Assembly (NCBI GenBank): GCA_964458185.1
Contig: CAYWFG010000044.1
Coordinates: 1 to 6,939 of the forward strand
Direction: 5' to 3'
Length of the DNA stretch: 6,939 bases
Origin: AB-137-C09 sp964458185
GTDB taxonomy: Bacteria > Pseudomonadota > Zetaproteobacteria > Mariprofundales > Mariprofundaceae
Shown: in pieces, positions 6,938 through 6,939 of the stretch
Numbering within the stretch: the first letter of the stretch is position 1
Layout: each line of letters opens with the position of its first letter
Made by a program: the position numbers and the translations under genes
The notes under the pieces: model-generated
Told to the model about the DNA's origin: nothing
Databases searched by the model: none
The model's input: only the letters and a program-made list of their open reading frames with translations

Positions 6938-6939
6938 AG

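Overview
The window looks like Gram-negative, probably gammaproteobacterial, DNA. It carries an outer-membrane TonB-dependent receptor, a periplasmic YfiR/DUF4154-type protein, a membrane hybrid sensor kinase of the BarA/EvgS architecture ending in an Hpt domain, and a DsbC-type periplasmic disulfide isomerase. The base composition is somewhat AT-rich throughout and no gene stands out by codon use. I cannot name a genus from the sequence.

Layout: all four genes are on the + strand and fill the window. A 53-bp sequence at 1-53 recurs in inverted orientation at 6885-6937 with one mismatch, so the block is framed by an almost perfect inverted repeat. A plausible sigma70 promoter lies just inside the left repeat (56-84). 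Then come a YfiR-like gene (117-683) interrupted by an in-frame TAG at 561-563, a TonB-dependent receptor (683-3019), a 1034-residue hybrid histidine kinase (3024-6128) and a DsbC-like thiol-disulfide isomerase (6177-6884). The stop codon of the last gene directly abuts the right repeat. No gap exceeds 65 bp apart from the repeats.

How the genes may work together: the first three are tightly packed (a TAATG overlap, then a 4-bp gap) and look like one operon. The kinase has a CHASE8-like periplasmic domain followed by HAMP, as in the diguanylate cyclase YfiN, whose periplasmic partner is YfiR. Here the GGDEF output is replaced by PAS-HisKA-HATPase-REC-REC-Hpt, and an outer-membrane TonB receptor stands where YfiB would be. 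The inference is a trans-envelope signalling module in which the receptor or its ligand status is relayed through the YfiR-like protein to the kinase and into a phosphorelay whose final response regulator is not encoded here. The DsbC-like protein may be co-transcribed, but none of the predicted mature periplasmic or outer-membrane parts of the other three proteins contains a cysteine, so it is not an obvious folding partner for them.

The two main surprises are the terminal inverted repeat with no recombinase or transposase inside it, and the amber codon that splits an otherwise full-length YfiR-like frame. The repeat may mark a mobile or invertible unit. It may equally be the inner ends of two inverted copies of an insertion sequence at which an assembly broke; the window alone cannot decide.
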